DNA from: Clostridia bacterium
GTDB taxonomy: Bacteria; Bacillota; Clostridia; Christensenellales; RUG350
Assembly (NCBI GenBank): GCA_017407285.1
Contig: JAFQWW010000063.1
Span: 1-44,678, forward strand
DNA length: 44,678 nucleotides
Reading direction: 5' to 3'
Shown here: positions 24,115 through 31,628 of the stretch, one piece after another
Numbering within the stretch: position 1 is the stretch's first letter
How the letters are laid out: the number at the start of each line of letters is the position of its first letter
The notes under the pieces: generated by a model
The model's database searches: none
Seen by the model: the letters and a program-made list of their open reading frames with translations, nothing else
What the model was told of the DNA's origin: nothing
Translations under genes and position numbers: made by a program

Positions 24115-24321
24115 ATGGATATAAAATTATGCAACAACTTAAAATCAGTGAGAGCAGAATGTGGACTTACTCAAAAACAAGTTGCGGACAAACTCGGTGT
24201 AGTCGAGAGTTGTTATGCAAATTGGGAACAAGGTCGAACTTCGCCAAACGTAGATATGCTACGAAAACTCGGTGAAATCTTCAATATCTCCCTTGACGAT
24301 TTAATAAACGGTGATTTATAA
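24115..24321 (+). CDS. XRE-family helix-turn-helix regulator
   Basis: A 68-residue single-domain DNA-binding protein of the Cro/CI type. The five-helix HTH is complete: LKSVRAECGLTQKQVADKLGVVESCYANWEQGRTSPNVDMLRKLGEIFNISLDDLI, with the recognition helix around VESCYANWEQG. It has no sensor domain. No ribosome-binding site precedes the ATG (upstream bases are CATAATTAAAAT), and the promoter is so close that translation may be leaderless. A terminator overlaps its stop codon, so it is monocistronic. The target is unknown. Confidence 0.85.
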   Translation: MDIKLCNNLKSVRAECGLTQKQVADKLGVVESCYANWEQGRTSPNVDMLRKLGEIFNISLDDLINGDL

Positions 24322-24347
24322 AACGGTGTTTTAGCACCGTTTTTATT
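24321..24347 (+). terminator. Terminator of the XRE gene
   Basis: AAACGGTG (24321-24328) with CACCGTTT (24335-24342), followed by a T-rich run. Confidence 0.8.
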
Positions 24348-24361
24348 TTACTCTTGGCTAA

Positions 24362-24393
24362 AAATAGTGCAAGCACTTTTCTCGTCAGAGCAA
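24362..24393. repeat. Direct repeat copy 1 (32 bp)
   Basis: Identical to 24483-24514, 121 bases away. It contains the small hairpin AGTGC-AA-GCACT. Between the copies lies non-coding sequence with a CAGTCGC motif repeated at 24427 and 24450. The 450-base gap from 24322 to 24771 otherwise holds only a terminator, these repeats and the tRNA-Val gene with its signals. Confidence 0.7.
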
Positions 24394-24482
24394 GGGCTAT
24401 ATCTCCACTTCGTTTCGATGTTGCCCAGTCGCTCGCCAAATACTCCGTGCAGTCGCATTGCATTTATTTCGCTCTTTCTTCG

Positions 24483-24514
24483 AAATAGTGCAAGCACTTT
24501 TCTCGTCAGAGCAA
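24483..24514. repeat. Direct repeat copy 2 (32 bp)
   Basis: Second exact copy of the 24362-24393 repeat, lying immediately beyond the tRNA-Val terminator. Confidence 0.7.
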
Positions 24515-24515
24515 A

Positions 24516-24542
24516 ATAAAAAACCAAGCACTTTGTGCTTGG
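24516..24542 (-). terminator. Terminator of tRNA-Val
   Basis: Stem CCAAGCAC (24524-24531) with GTGCTTGG (24535-24542); on the minus strand followed by TTTTTTATTTT. Confidence 0.85.
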
Positions 24543-24549
24543 CTCGCTT

Positions 24550-24625
24550 TGGTGGGCAATAAGGGACTCGAACCCCTGACTTTCTCCACGTCAAGAAGAC
24601 ACTCTCCCAACTGAGTTAATTGCCC
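24550..24625 (-). tRNA. tRNA-Val (anticodon GAC)
   Basis: A complete 76-nt cloverleaf on the minus strand: acceptor GGGCAAT/ATTGCCC, D-arm ACTC...GAGT with GG in the loop, anticodon stem TCTTC/GGAGA with loop TTGACGT (anticodon GAC, reads GUC/GUU valine codons), and T-arm with TTCGAGT loop. The 3' CCA is encoded (24550-24552). A TTGACA/TAAACT promoter and an intrinsic terminator flank it, so it is a single-gene transcript. Confidence 0.95.
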
Positions 24626-24635
24626 TAATATTTTT

Positions 24636-24664
24636 AGTTTATCATATTGTATCAATCTTGTCAA
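24636..24664 (-). promoter_or_regulatory. Promoter of tRNA-Val
   Basis: On the minus strand TTGACA (24659-24664), 17-base spacer and TAAACT (24636-24641), about ten bases before the mature 5' end. Confidence 0.6.
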
Positions 24665-24771
24665 ATAAAACAAAATGTTTGATTGCACAATAGTAAATAA
24701 ACAAAAGGCCCTCAATATGAGAGCCTTCGTCTTCGTTTATGATTATTTTACTTTTTCTGCTTTTTATATGC

Positions 24772-27700
24772 TTACAACTGATTATTCAAAGCGGGAATGA
24801 CGCCGCTATTAGCGCTAACGGGGGTGCTGCTGACATAGCCATCGTCATGGACGTAATAGGCGTAAAAATCGTAGTCCGCACTAGGAGAACGCAACCACCA
24901 CACGCCGTTGCCGTAATAGGAAGTAGAGGTACTCATCCACACACCAGTCGCTCTTGAGTAGTCCGTGGTTTGTATTCGTCTTGCGATATCATAATAACTC
25001 ATACTAAATCCGTAGTCGGAGTTAAATACTTCTCGATAACTCATTAAAAAGACTTTATCAAAGGTGTTCTCACATGCATATTCATTAGTACTGCTATGCG
25101 TCGTGGATGCAGAGTTATCTACCTTGGTGGTTCTGATAAGGGACTGTTGCAAGGTAGTAAACGCCGTGTTATAGAACTTTGCGTTTAACCATGCACGGAT
25201 ATCACTGTTTGCGTAATTACTATTATAAGAGTCATACGCTTTATTTGCTATTATGCTCTCGCATAATATGAGTGCTTCTCCCTCACTCTCACTGAGTATA
25301 CGCCATTTGATTGGCTCGACCTTAAAGTAGTACGTAGTGCCTTCTACAACGCTATCTCCTGTGGAGAAGGTATAACTAGAACTAAACGGATCTGCTACGA
25401 CTTTTGCATACAATGCTCCGTCAGAACCGGAGTAATAGCCCTCTGACGTTCGAGTGCTCTCGTCTATAGTAACGGACTCTGATTTTAATGTTTGAGGATA
25501 GGAACCAAAGTAGATATAGTCTCCCTCTCTTATGTATAAAATTGAACCATATGCTTGACCACAAACGGTGCAAACTGCTCTGCCCATTTCAATTGCAGTT
25601 CCACCACTGTGCACCTCTACGTTGTTCTTTTCTCCACAACTACACTCGTACCAATGATTGTTTTCGTCATACTTTAGAGTTGCATAGTTATGGGTATGCG
25701 CAGGAGGCATATAATCCAGCTGAATATTCAAAGCGGGAACGACGCCGTAATCAGTGCGGGAAACGCGCACACTACCGTTGAAATAGCCATCGTAATTGAT
25801 GCCAGAGGCGTACTGGTGGAAGTAGTCGTACTCCGCACTAGGAGAACGCAACCACCATACTCCATTGCCATAATGGGAGGTGGTACCCATCAACACACCA
25901 GTCGCTCTTGAGTAGTCCGTAGTTTGTCTTCGTCTTGGGGTTTCATAAGTACTATAACTCGTACGAAATCCGTAGTTGGGGTTGATCATATCTTGATAAC
26001 TCATCAAAAATACTTTATCAAAGGTGTTCTCACATGCAGATTCATTGGTGCTGCTACCAGTCGTGGATGCAGAGTTATCTACCTTGGTGGTTCTGATAAG
26101 GGACTGTTGCAAGGTAGTAAACGCAGTGTTATAGAACTCTGCGTTTAACCAAGCACGAATAGCACTGTTTTTGTAATTATTATAACCAGCAGCATACGCT
26201 TTATTTGCTAGTATGCTCTCGCATAGTATTAGCGCTTCTCCCTTACTTTCACTGAGTATCCGCCATTTAATAGGTTCAACCTTAAAGTAGTACGTAGTGC
26301 CTCTTACAACGCTCTCTCCTGTGGAGAAGGTATAACTAGAACCAGAACCATACGGATCTGCTACGACTTTTGCATACAACGCTCCATCGGAACCTAAATA
26401 ATATCCATCTACCGTTTGAGCACTCTCGTCTATAGTAACGGACTCAAATTTTAAGGTTTGAGGATAGGAGCCAAAGTAGATGTAATCACCGTCTCTTACG
26501 TACGTAGTAGAATCTTCTATTTCTATTATCTTCCACTTTGCGGTTAATTCTTTATCAGTAGCGTAATTCCATTTTGATAGAGATTTACCAGTTTCATTCG
26601 TTATTTGAGTATTGCCATAATACCAACCTCCAAAATCACAACCCTCTCTTGTGGGAATAGGCAAGGTAAATTCCGTATCGTAGGTTACACTTTGCGTATT
26701 TTGCGACAAAGGTTCACCACCATTTACGTTTAAGGTCACGATGTACTCGTGCGCAACATCCAACTGAATATTCAAAGCAGGAACGACGCCGTAATAAGTG
26801 CGGGAAACATCGCCGTTGCTGACGCAGCCATCGTAATAAACGAAAGAGGCACTATAGTTGCTGTATACAGTAGAAGAACGCAACCACCACCCTCCATTGC
26901 CGTAATAGGAAGTGGAGGTGTCAATATACGCACCAGTCGCTCTTGAGTAGTCCGTGGTTTGTCTTCGTCTTGCCGTATCATAAGTACTAGAACTCGTACT
27001 AAATCCGTAGTCGGATTTTAGCATTTCTTGATAACTCATTAAAAAGACTTTATCATCGGTGGTTTTGATAAGAGACTGTTGCAAGGTAGTAAACGCCGTG
27101 TTATAAAACTCTGCGTTTAGCCATGCGCGAATATCACTAGCCGTGTATTTATTATCTCCACTAGTATCATACGCTTTATTTGCTAATATGCTCTCGCATA
27201 ATATGAGTGCCTCTCCCTCACTCTCACTGAGTATACGCCATTTGATAGGCTCAACCTTAAAGTAGTACGTAGTGCCTTCTATAACGTTATCTCCTGTGGA
27301 GAAGGTATAACCATACGCATACGGATCTGATACCACTTTTGCGTATAACGCTCCGTCAGAGCCTAAATAATAGCCCTCTGACGTTTGAGTGCTCTCGTCT
27401 ATAGTGACGGACTCAGATTTTAAGGTCTGAGGATAGAAACCAAAGTAGATATAGTCTCCCTCTATTACGTACGTAGTAGAACCTCCTATCTTCCACTTTG
27501 CGGTTAACTCTATATCGCTAGTATAATTCCAGTTTGATAGATATTCACCAGTTTCATCCGTGATTTGAATATCTCCGTAATACCAACCTATAAATTCGCA
27601 ACCCTCTCTTGTAGGTGTAGGTAAGGTAAATTCCGTGTCGAAAGTTACTTTTTGCGTATTTTGAGATAAAGCATCACCACCATTTACGTTCAAGGTCACG

Positions 27701-29268
27701 GTATACTCAGGAACGCGCTCCAAAGTTGAGCCGTATGCTTGATTACACACGGTACAAACTGCTCTATCCGTCTCCGTAGCAGTACCACCACTGTGTCCTT
27801 CTACGTTCTCTTTTTCTCCACAACTACACTCGTACCAATGGTTGTTTTCGTCATACTTGCGCGTTGCATAGTTATGGGTGTGCTCCAACGTTGTACCGTA
27901 TGCTTGACCACAAACAGTACAAACTGCTCTGTCCATCTCCGTTGCAGTACCGCCACTGTGTACCTCTACGTTGCTTTTCTCTCCGCAACTACACTCATAC
28001 CAGTGATTGTTTTCGTCATACTTGAGCGTTGTGTAAGCGTGAGTATGCGCAGGAGGCATATAATCTAACTGAATATTCAAAGCGGGAACGACGCCGAAAT
28101 CAGTGATGTAAACGTTGTGGTAGCCGACGTAACCACCGTAATAGACGATAGAGGCGAGATAGTAGTCGAGAGAATAAGGAGAACGCAACCACCAATATCC
28201 GTTGCCGTAATAGGAAGTGGAGGTATTCATCCACGCACCAGTCGCTCTTGAGTAGTCCGTGGGTTGTCTCTCTCTTGCTACGTCACCATCATTACTCGTA
28301 CTAAATCCGTAGTCGGGGTTTAGCATTTCTTGATAACTCATCAAAAAGACTTTATCAAAGGTGTTCTCACATGCATATTGATTAGTACTACTACTTGTCG
28401 TGGATGCAGAATTATCTACCTCGGTGGTTTTGATAAGGGACTGTTGCAAGGTAGTAAACGCCGTGTTATAGAACTCTGCGTTTAACCATGCGCGAATATC
28501 ACTTTCTTTGTAATTATTATTATAACCAGCGTCATACGCTTTATTTGCTAATATACTCTCGCATAATATTAGCGCTTCTCCCTCACTCTCACTGAGTATA
28601 CGCCATTTAATAGGCTCAACCTTAAAGTAGTACGTTGTGCCGTCTACAACGCTCCCTCCTGTGGAGAAGGTATAATTAGAACCATCCGGATCTGCTACAA
28701 CTTTTGCATACAAAGCGCCATCGGAACCGAAGTAATAGCCCTCTGCCGTTTGAGTGCTCTCATCTATAGTAACGGACTCAGATTTTAAGGTTTGAGGATA
28801 GGAACCAAAGTAGATGTAATCACCGTCTCTTACGTACAAAGTTGTGCCGTATGCTTGATTACAAACGGTACAAACTGCTCTGTCCGTCTCCGTTGCAGTA
28901 CCGCCCTTGTGTCCTTCTACGTTGTTCTTTTCTCCACAACTGCACTCGTACCAATGGTTGTTTTCATCATACTTGAGAGTTGCATAGTTATGGGTATGAC
29001 CTAAAGTTGTACCATATGCTTGATTACAAATGGTACAAACTGCTCTGTCCGTCTCCGTTGCAGTACCGCCCTTATGTGCCTCTACGTTGCTTTTCTCCCC
29101 GCAACTACACTCGTACCAATGGTTGTTTTCGTCATACTTGAGAGTTGCATAGTTATGAACGTGGTCTGGAGGCGTGGTGCCACCGTCTGGTTCGCTACAA
29201 GCCGTAAACACACCGACCGCTAAACATATAGCAAGTACTATAAGCATTACTTTTAAAACCTTTTTCAT
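24772..29268 (-). CDS. Large modular surface lipoprotein with DUF6273-like, Cys-rich and InlB-type repeats
   Basis: A 1498-residue protein. A lipoprotein signal (hydrophobic run, then FTAC with Cys about 24) places it outside the membrane. Modules in order, approximate residues: two Cys-rich repeats (35-142; HNYATLKYDENNHWYECSCG pattern), DUF6273-like module 1 (146-405), two more Cys-rich repeats (406-517), an InlB/Listeria-Bacteroides repeat (518-595), module 2 (600-835), a second InlB repeat (838-916), module 3 (920-1188), a fifth Cys-rich repeat (1190-1243) and module 4 (1245-1498). Each DUF6273-like module runs from GDYIYFGxYPQTLK through IKWRILSESEGEALILCES, IRAWLNAEFYNTAF, DKVFLMSY and WWLRS to PALN. 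The segment after WWLRS is strongly variable. There is no sortase motif. Adhesion or ligand binding is plausible but unproven. Confidence 0.88.
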   Translation of the reverse strand: MKKVLKVMLIVLAICLAVGVFTACSEPDGGTTPPDHVHNYATLKYDENNHWYECSCGEKSNVEAHKGGTATETDRAVCTICNQAYGTTLGHTHNYATLKYDENNHWYECSCGEKNNVEGHKGGTATETDRAVCTVCNQAYGTTLYVRDGDYIYFGSYPQTLKSESVTIDESTQTAEGYYFGSDGALYAKVVADPDGSNYTFSTGGSVVDGTTYYFKVEPIKWRILSESEGEALILCESILANKAYDAGYNNNYKESDIRAWLNAEFYNTAFTTLQQSLIKTTEVDNSASTTSSSTNQYACENTFDKVFLMSYQEMLNPDYGFSTSNDGDVARERQPTDYSRATGAWMNTSTSYYGNGYWWLRSPYSLDYYLASIVYYGGYVGYHNVYITDFGVVPALNIQLDYMPPAHTHAYTTLKYDENNHWYECSCGEKSNVEVHSGGTATEMDRAVCTVCGQAYGTTLEHTHNYATRKYDENNHWYECSCGEKENVEGHSGGTATETDRAVCTVCNQAYGSTLERVPEYTVTLNVNGGDALSQNTQKVTFDTEFTLPTPTREGCEFIGWYYGDIQITDETGEYLSNWNYTSDIELTAKWKIGGSTTYVIEGDYIYFGFYPQTLKSESVTIDESTQTSEGYYLGSDGALYAKVVSDPYAYGYTFSTGDNVIEGTTYYFKVEPIKWRILSESEGEALILCESILANKAYDTSGDNKYTASDIRAWLNAEFYNTAFTTLQQSLIKTTDDKVFLMSYQEMLKSDYGFSTSSSTYDTARRRQTTDYSRATGAYIDTSTSYYGNGGWWLRSSTVYSNYSASFVYYDGCVSNGDVSRTYYGVVPALNIQLDVAHEYIVTLNVNGGEPLSQNTQSVTYDTEFTLPIPTREGCDFGGWYYGNTQITNETGKSLSKWNYATDKELTAKWKIIEIEDSTTYVRDGDYIYFGSYPQTLKFESVTIDESAQTVDGYYLGSDGALYAKVVADPYGSGSSYTFSTGESVVRGTTYYFKVEPIKWRILSESKGEALILCESILANKAYAAGYNNYKNSAIRAWLNAEFYNTAFTTLQQSLIRTTKVDNSASTTGSSTNESACENTFDKVFLMSYQDMINPNYGFRTSYSTYETPRRRQTTDYSRATGVLMGTTSHYGNGVWWLRSPSAEYDYFHQYASGINYDGYFNGSVRVSRTDYGVVPALNIQLDYMPPAHTHNYATLKYDENNHWYECSCGEKNNVEVHSGGTAIEMGRAVCTVCGQAYGSILYIREGDYIYFGSYPQTLKSESVTIDESTRTSEGYYSGSDGALYAKVVADPFSSSYTFSTGDSVVEGTTYYFKVEPIKWRILSESEGEALILCESIIANKAYDSYNSNYANSDIRAWLNAKFYNTAFTTLQQSLIRTTKVDNSASTTHSSTNEYACENTFDKVFLMSYREVFNSDYGFSMSYYDIARRIQTTDYSRATGVWMSTSTSYYGNGVWWLRSPSADYDFYAYYVHDDGYVSSTPVSANSGVIPALNNQL
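24785..24900 (-). repeat. Variable segment of DUF6273-like module 4
   Basis: Region between the conserved WWLRS and PALN codons in the C-terminal module, with variable codons such as AGC, ACC, CCC and GCT against conserved flanks; compare the three other modules. The module ends the gene directly. Confidence 0.6.
25735..25860 (-). repeat. Variable segment of DUF6273-like module 3
   Basis: Same position as in the other modules, but longer by several codons (YFHQYASGINYDGYFNGSVR), between conserved WWLRSP and VVPALN. Confidence 0.6.
26770..26890 (-). repeat. Variable segment of DUF6273-like module 2
   Basis: Between WWLRSS and VVPALN. This module also lacks the roughly 20-residue VDNSAS...ACENTF stretch found before DKVFLMSY in the other three. 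Confidence 0.6.
28078..28196 (-). repeat. Variable segment of DUF6273-like module 1
   Basis: Between WWLRSP and VVPALN in the first module; variable codons include GGC, TAC, CAC, AAC, TAC, ATC and TTC where other modules carry different first and second bases but again a pyrimidine in the third position. Confidence 0.6.
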
Positions 29269-29446
29269 TTCTTTCTCCTCTTAAAACTAAAGTTATACAC
29301 TAGAACCGTATCCGTAGGACGCTATCAATCCGCCCAACTGCTCCAAGTCATCTGCAAAATTGCAGAATTTTCCATACTAGGTTTTACGTATTTTTTCCAA
29401 CTTTTAACCTTCTGTAATTTAGGAAATATTTTCCTTTTACAGGTTT

Positions 29447-29476
29447 AGTATAGTACCGTAATTTTGGATTTGTAAA
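29447..29476 (-). promoter_or_regulatory. Promoter of the large lipoprotein gene
   Basis: On the minus strand TTTACA (29471-29476), 18-base spacer and TATACT (29447-29452). Transcription should start near 29440, giving an unusually long leader of about 170 bases. Confidence 0.55.
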
Positions 29477-29491
29477 GCGATTTTGGCATAG

Positions 29492-29571
29492 ACTGACAGT
29501 AACTGTCAGTACTGTGAATTTCTTGTGCTAAAAATTCACAAAACTGTCAATTTTAGGTGTCAGTACTGACA
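29492..29571. promoter_or_regulatory. Cluster of TGTCAGT palindromes upstream of the lipoprotein promoter
   Basis: The 383-base gap between the lipoprotein and mrp genes contains ACTGACAGT-A-ACTGTCAGT (29492-29510), TGTGAATTT...AAATTCACA (29513-29521 and 29532-29540), a half site ACTGTCA (29543-29549) and a perfect 14-base palindrome TGTCAGTACTGACA (29558-29571). The 11-mer TGTCAGTACTG occurs in both outer palindromes, 54 bases apart. These look like operator sites for an unidentified regulator; the first is centred about 61 bases before the predicted transcription start. Confidence 0.55.
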
Positions 29572-29601
29572 GATTTTAGAGGATTTTTTCTTGTTTTTTA
29601 T

Positions 29602-29632
29602 AAAAAAACGGACGACTTTTAGTCGTCCGTTT
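29602..29632 (-). terminator. Terminator of mrp
   Basis: Twelve-base stem AAACGGACGACT (29606-29617) with AGTCGTCCGTTT (29621-29632); the minus strand continues as TTTTTTT. Confidence 0.9.
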
Positions 29633-29651
29633 AATCTTGGATTATGCTAAC

Positions 29652-30467
29652 TTATAAACTTTCTATAACCTCTATTGCCCCGTCTAAATAGTCCACGTTG
29701 ACATTCTCAACTTGTCCTTTGTCTACGTTTTGGGCAATTTCACGGTCCAAGGGGAGTTTTGCCAAGACTTTGAGGTTGTACTCGGTGGCTACTTCGTCTA
29801 CCTTGCTACCGCCGAAGATCTCGATTTTCTTGCCACAGTCCGGACACTTCACGTAACTCATATTTTCTACTACGCCAAGTATAGGGATATTCATCATATT
29901 TGCCATATTTACTGCTTTTGCGACTATCATAGATACGAGTTCTTGCGGGCTTGTTACCACGATAATTCCGTCCACTTTTATGGACTGGAAAACGGTCAAA
30001 GGTACGTCACCCGTTCCCGGAGGACAGTCCACAAACATATAGTCCACGTCACCCCAAATAACGTCAGTCCAGAACTGCTTTACCATGCCTGCAATAATAG
30101 GTCCACGCCAAAGAACGGGGCTTTTCTCGTCGGGCAAGAGTAAATTTGCGCTCATTACCTTGATACCGCTATCCGTTTCTTTAGGATAAATGCCGTTGTC
30201 CGCCGTGTCTACGCCTGCGCTCAACCCGAACATTTTGGGTATGGAAGGACCGGTAACGTCTGCGTCTAACACTGCCGTTTTCTTGCCTTTTTTAGCCATT
30301 TCACTAGCCAAAAGACCGGAAACCAAGGACTTACCTACTCCGCCTTTTCCACTAACCACGGCTATAACCTTTTTGATATTGGACAACTCGTGGGGTTTTT
30401 CCAACAAGCTTTCTGGCGTTGAACATTTTTCTTTACAACTTGAACAATCGTGATTACATTCGCTCAT
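29652..30467 (-). CDS. mrp: Mrp/NBP35-family iron-sulfur cluster carrier ATPase
   Basis: A 271-residue P-loop ATPase that binds and hands over [4Fe-4S] clusters to apoproteins in the cytosol. It shows the deviant Walker A motif SGKGGVGKS near residue 39-47, LDADVTGPSIPKMFG, VDCPPGTGDVPL and a CPDC pair near residue 214 (cluster-binding, as in Mrp/ApbC). Its N-terminus also has Cys 4, 8, 11 and 15, an NBP35-like arrangement. The many [4Fe-4S] proteins in this window make such a carrier relevant, although it is not linked to them in an operon. GGAGA precedes the ATG. It lies behind corA, separated by a terminator. Confidence 0.92.
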   Translation of the reverse strand: MSECNHDCSSCKEKCSTPESLLEKPHELSNIKKVIAVVSGKGGVGKSLVSGLLASEMAKKGKKTAVLDADVTGPSIPKMFGLSAGVDTADNGIYPKETDSGIKVMSANLLLPDEKSPVLWRGPIIAGMVKQFWTDVIWGDVDYMFVDCPPGTGDVPLTVFQSIKVDGIIVVTSPQELVSMIVAKAVNMANMMNIPILGVVENMSYVKCPDCGKKIEIFGGSKVDEVATEYNLKVLAKLPLDREIAQNVDKGQVENVNVDYLDGAIEVIESL

Positions 30468-30513
30468 TATATCATCTCCAAAAAAATTATTTCCTACTTT
30501 TTTCTATCTATAC

Positions 30514-30538
30514 AAAAAGGAGTTCGTGAACTCCTTTT
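30514..30538 (-). terminator. Terminator of corA
   Basis: AAAAGGAGTTC (30515-30525) with GAACTCCTTTT (30528-30538), followed on the minus strand by T residues. It may be partial, since no separate promoter for mrp is obvious. Confidence 0.7.
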
Positions 30539-30546
30539 CTTTTTTG

Positions 30547-31554
30547 TTAGTTACGCTTGCGTTGTTTTTCTTTTTTTATTTTTTGTACTCTTTGTTGTTT
30601 TGGCTTTCTAAACAAGAAGAAGGCTGCGACCACACCACTAACGAGGCACATGCCGAGCGTTATCCAGAAACCTACCATTTCGCCTTGCCAAGGAACTTCT
30701 ACGTTCATACCGAATATACTTGCTATCAACGTCGGCAAGGAAATGATGAAAGTAATAGCCGTCAAGACTTGCATGGTTTTGTTCATCTTGTTCGAGCTGA
30801 TAGACGAGAAACCTTCCATTGTCGCGCTCAAAATGTTACGATATATCGAACACATTTCGATAGCCTGCTGGTTCTCGATATGCACGTCTTCTAATAGTTC
30901 GCTATCTTCTTCGTATTTCTTTAATACTTCGGTTCTGGTTATCTTATTGATTACCGCTTCGTTTGCCTGAAGAGAGGTAGAGAAGTAAACCAATGCGTTT
31001 TGCAACTCAAGTAATTGTACGAGTTGGGTGTCTTTAATAGTTTTGGTCAACTCGTTTTGTATGCGTTGACTGGCTTTATCAATCTGGCGCAAGTACTGCA
31101 AGAACTTGGTTGCAACGGAATAAAGTATTTTTAACACAAACCAAGAACGTTTCTTAATAGATACGCCCTTAACTCGTCCCATAATAAAATCGTTTATAAT
31201 AGACGTCTTTTGCAAACAAACGGTAATAACGGTGTCGTTTCCAACCAAAACGCCCAAAGGTATGGTAGAATAGGTATAGTAATCCTCCTCGTCTTCGGTA
31301 ACAGGAATATCCACCAAAACGAGGGTGAAACCGTCCTCACAGTCGACACGAGCACGCTCCTCTTCATCCAAAGGCGCTTTCAAAAACTCTTCGGGCGCGC
31401 CCGTGAGTTTTACTATGGTTTCTATGTCCTTATCGGTAGGATCTTGAAGATGAAACCATTTGTCGCGTGCGCAAAAAGAGGTGTCCTCGAACATCTCGCA
31501 AGGAATTTCTATGACGGCTTTCTCGCCTGCTTGCATAGCATAAGTCTTAATCAT
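30547..31554 (-). CDS. corA: CorA-family magnesium/divalent-cation transporter
   Basis: A 335-residue protein with the CorA layout: a long cytosolic N-terminal alpha/beta and helical domain (coiled stretch about 160-250) followed by two C-terminal membrane segments, the first ending in the signature FGMNVEVP (GMN, selectivity filter) and the second followed by a basic tail (KKEKQRKRN). It forms pentameric Mg2+ channels. GAGAG precedes the ATG with very short spacing; an in-frame ATG six codons later is possible but has no better ribosome-binding site. CorA paralogues can carry Co2+, Ni2+ or Zn2+, so the exact ion is not certain. Confidence 0.9.
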   Translation of the reverse strand: MIKTYAMQAGEKAVIEIPCEMFEDTSFCARDKWFHLQDPTDKDIETIVKLTGAPEEFLKAPLDEEERARVDCEDGFTLVLVDIPVTEDEEDYYTYSTIPLGVLVGNDTVITVCLQKTSIINDFIMGRVKGVSIKKRSWFVLKILYSVATKFLQYLRQIDKASQRIQNELTKTIKDTQLVQLLELQNALVYFSTSLQANEAVINKITRTEVLKKYEEDSELLEDVHIENQQAIEMCSIYRNILSATMEGFSSISSNKMNKTMQVLTAITFIISLPTLIASIFGMNVEVPWQGEMVGFWITLGMCLVSGVVAAFFLFRKPKQQRVQKIKKEKQRKRN

Positions 31555-31628
31555 ACTCTCTTATTTTACCACCAAAATTCTACTTTGGCAAGAGAATTTT
31601 TTATTTTTCTCGTCATATACTGTAAACT

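Noticed and set aside
24388-24600. Short minus-strand open frames around the tRNA gene
   Set aside because: They run through the tRNA, its terminator and the direct repeats, without a ribosome-binding site.
24362-24625. Phage or integrative-element attachment site at tRNA-Val
   Set aside because: The repeats do not match the tRNA sequence, and no integrase or phage gene is in the window.
24772-29268. Possible CRISPR array from the repeated DNA blocks
   Set aside because: Repeats are long, unevenly spaced and in frame within one open reading frame, encoding protein modules; no short repeat-spacer pattern or cas gene.
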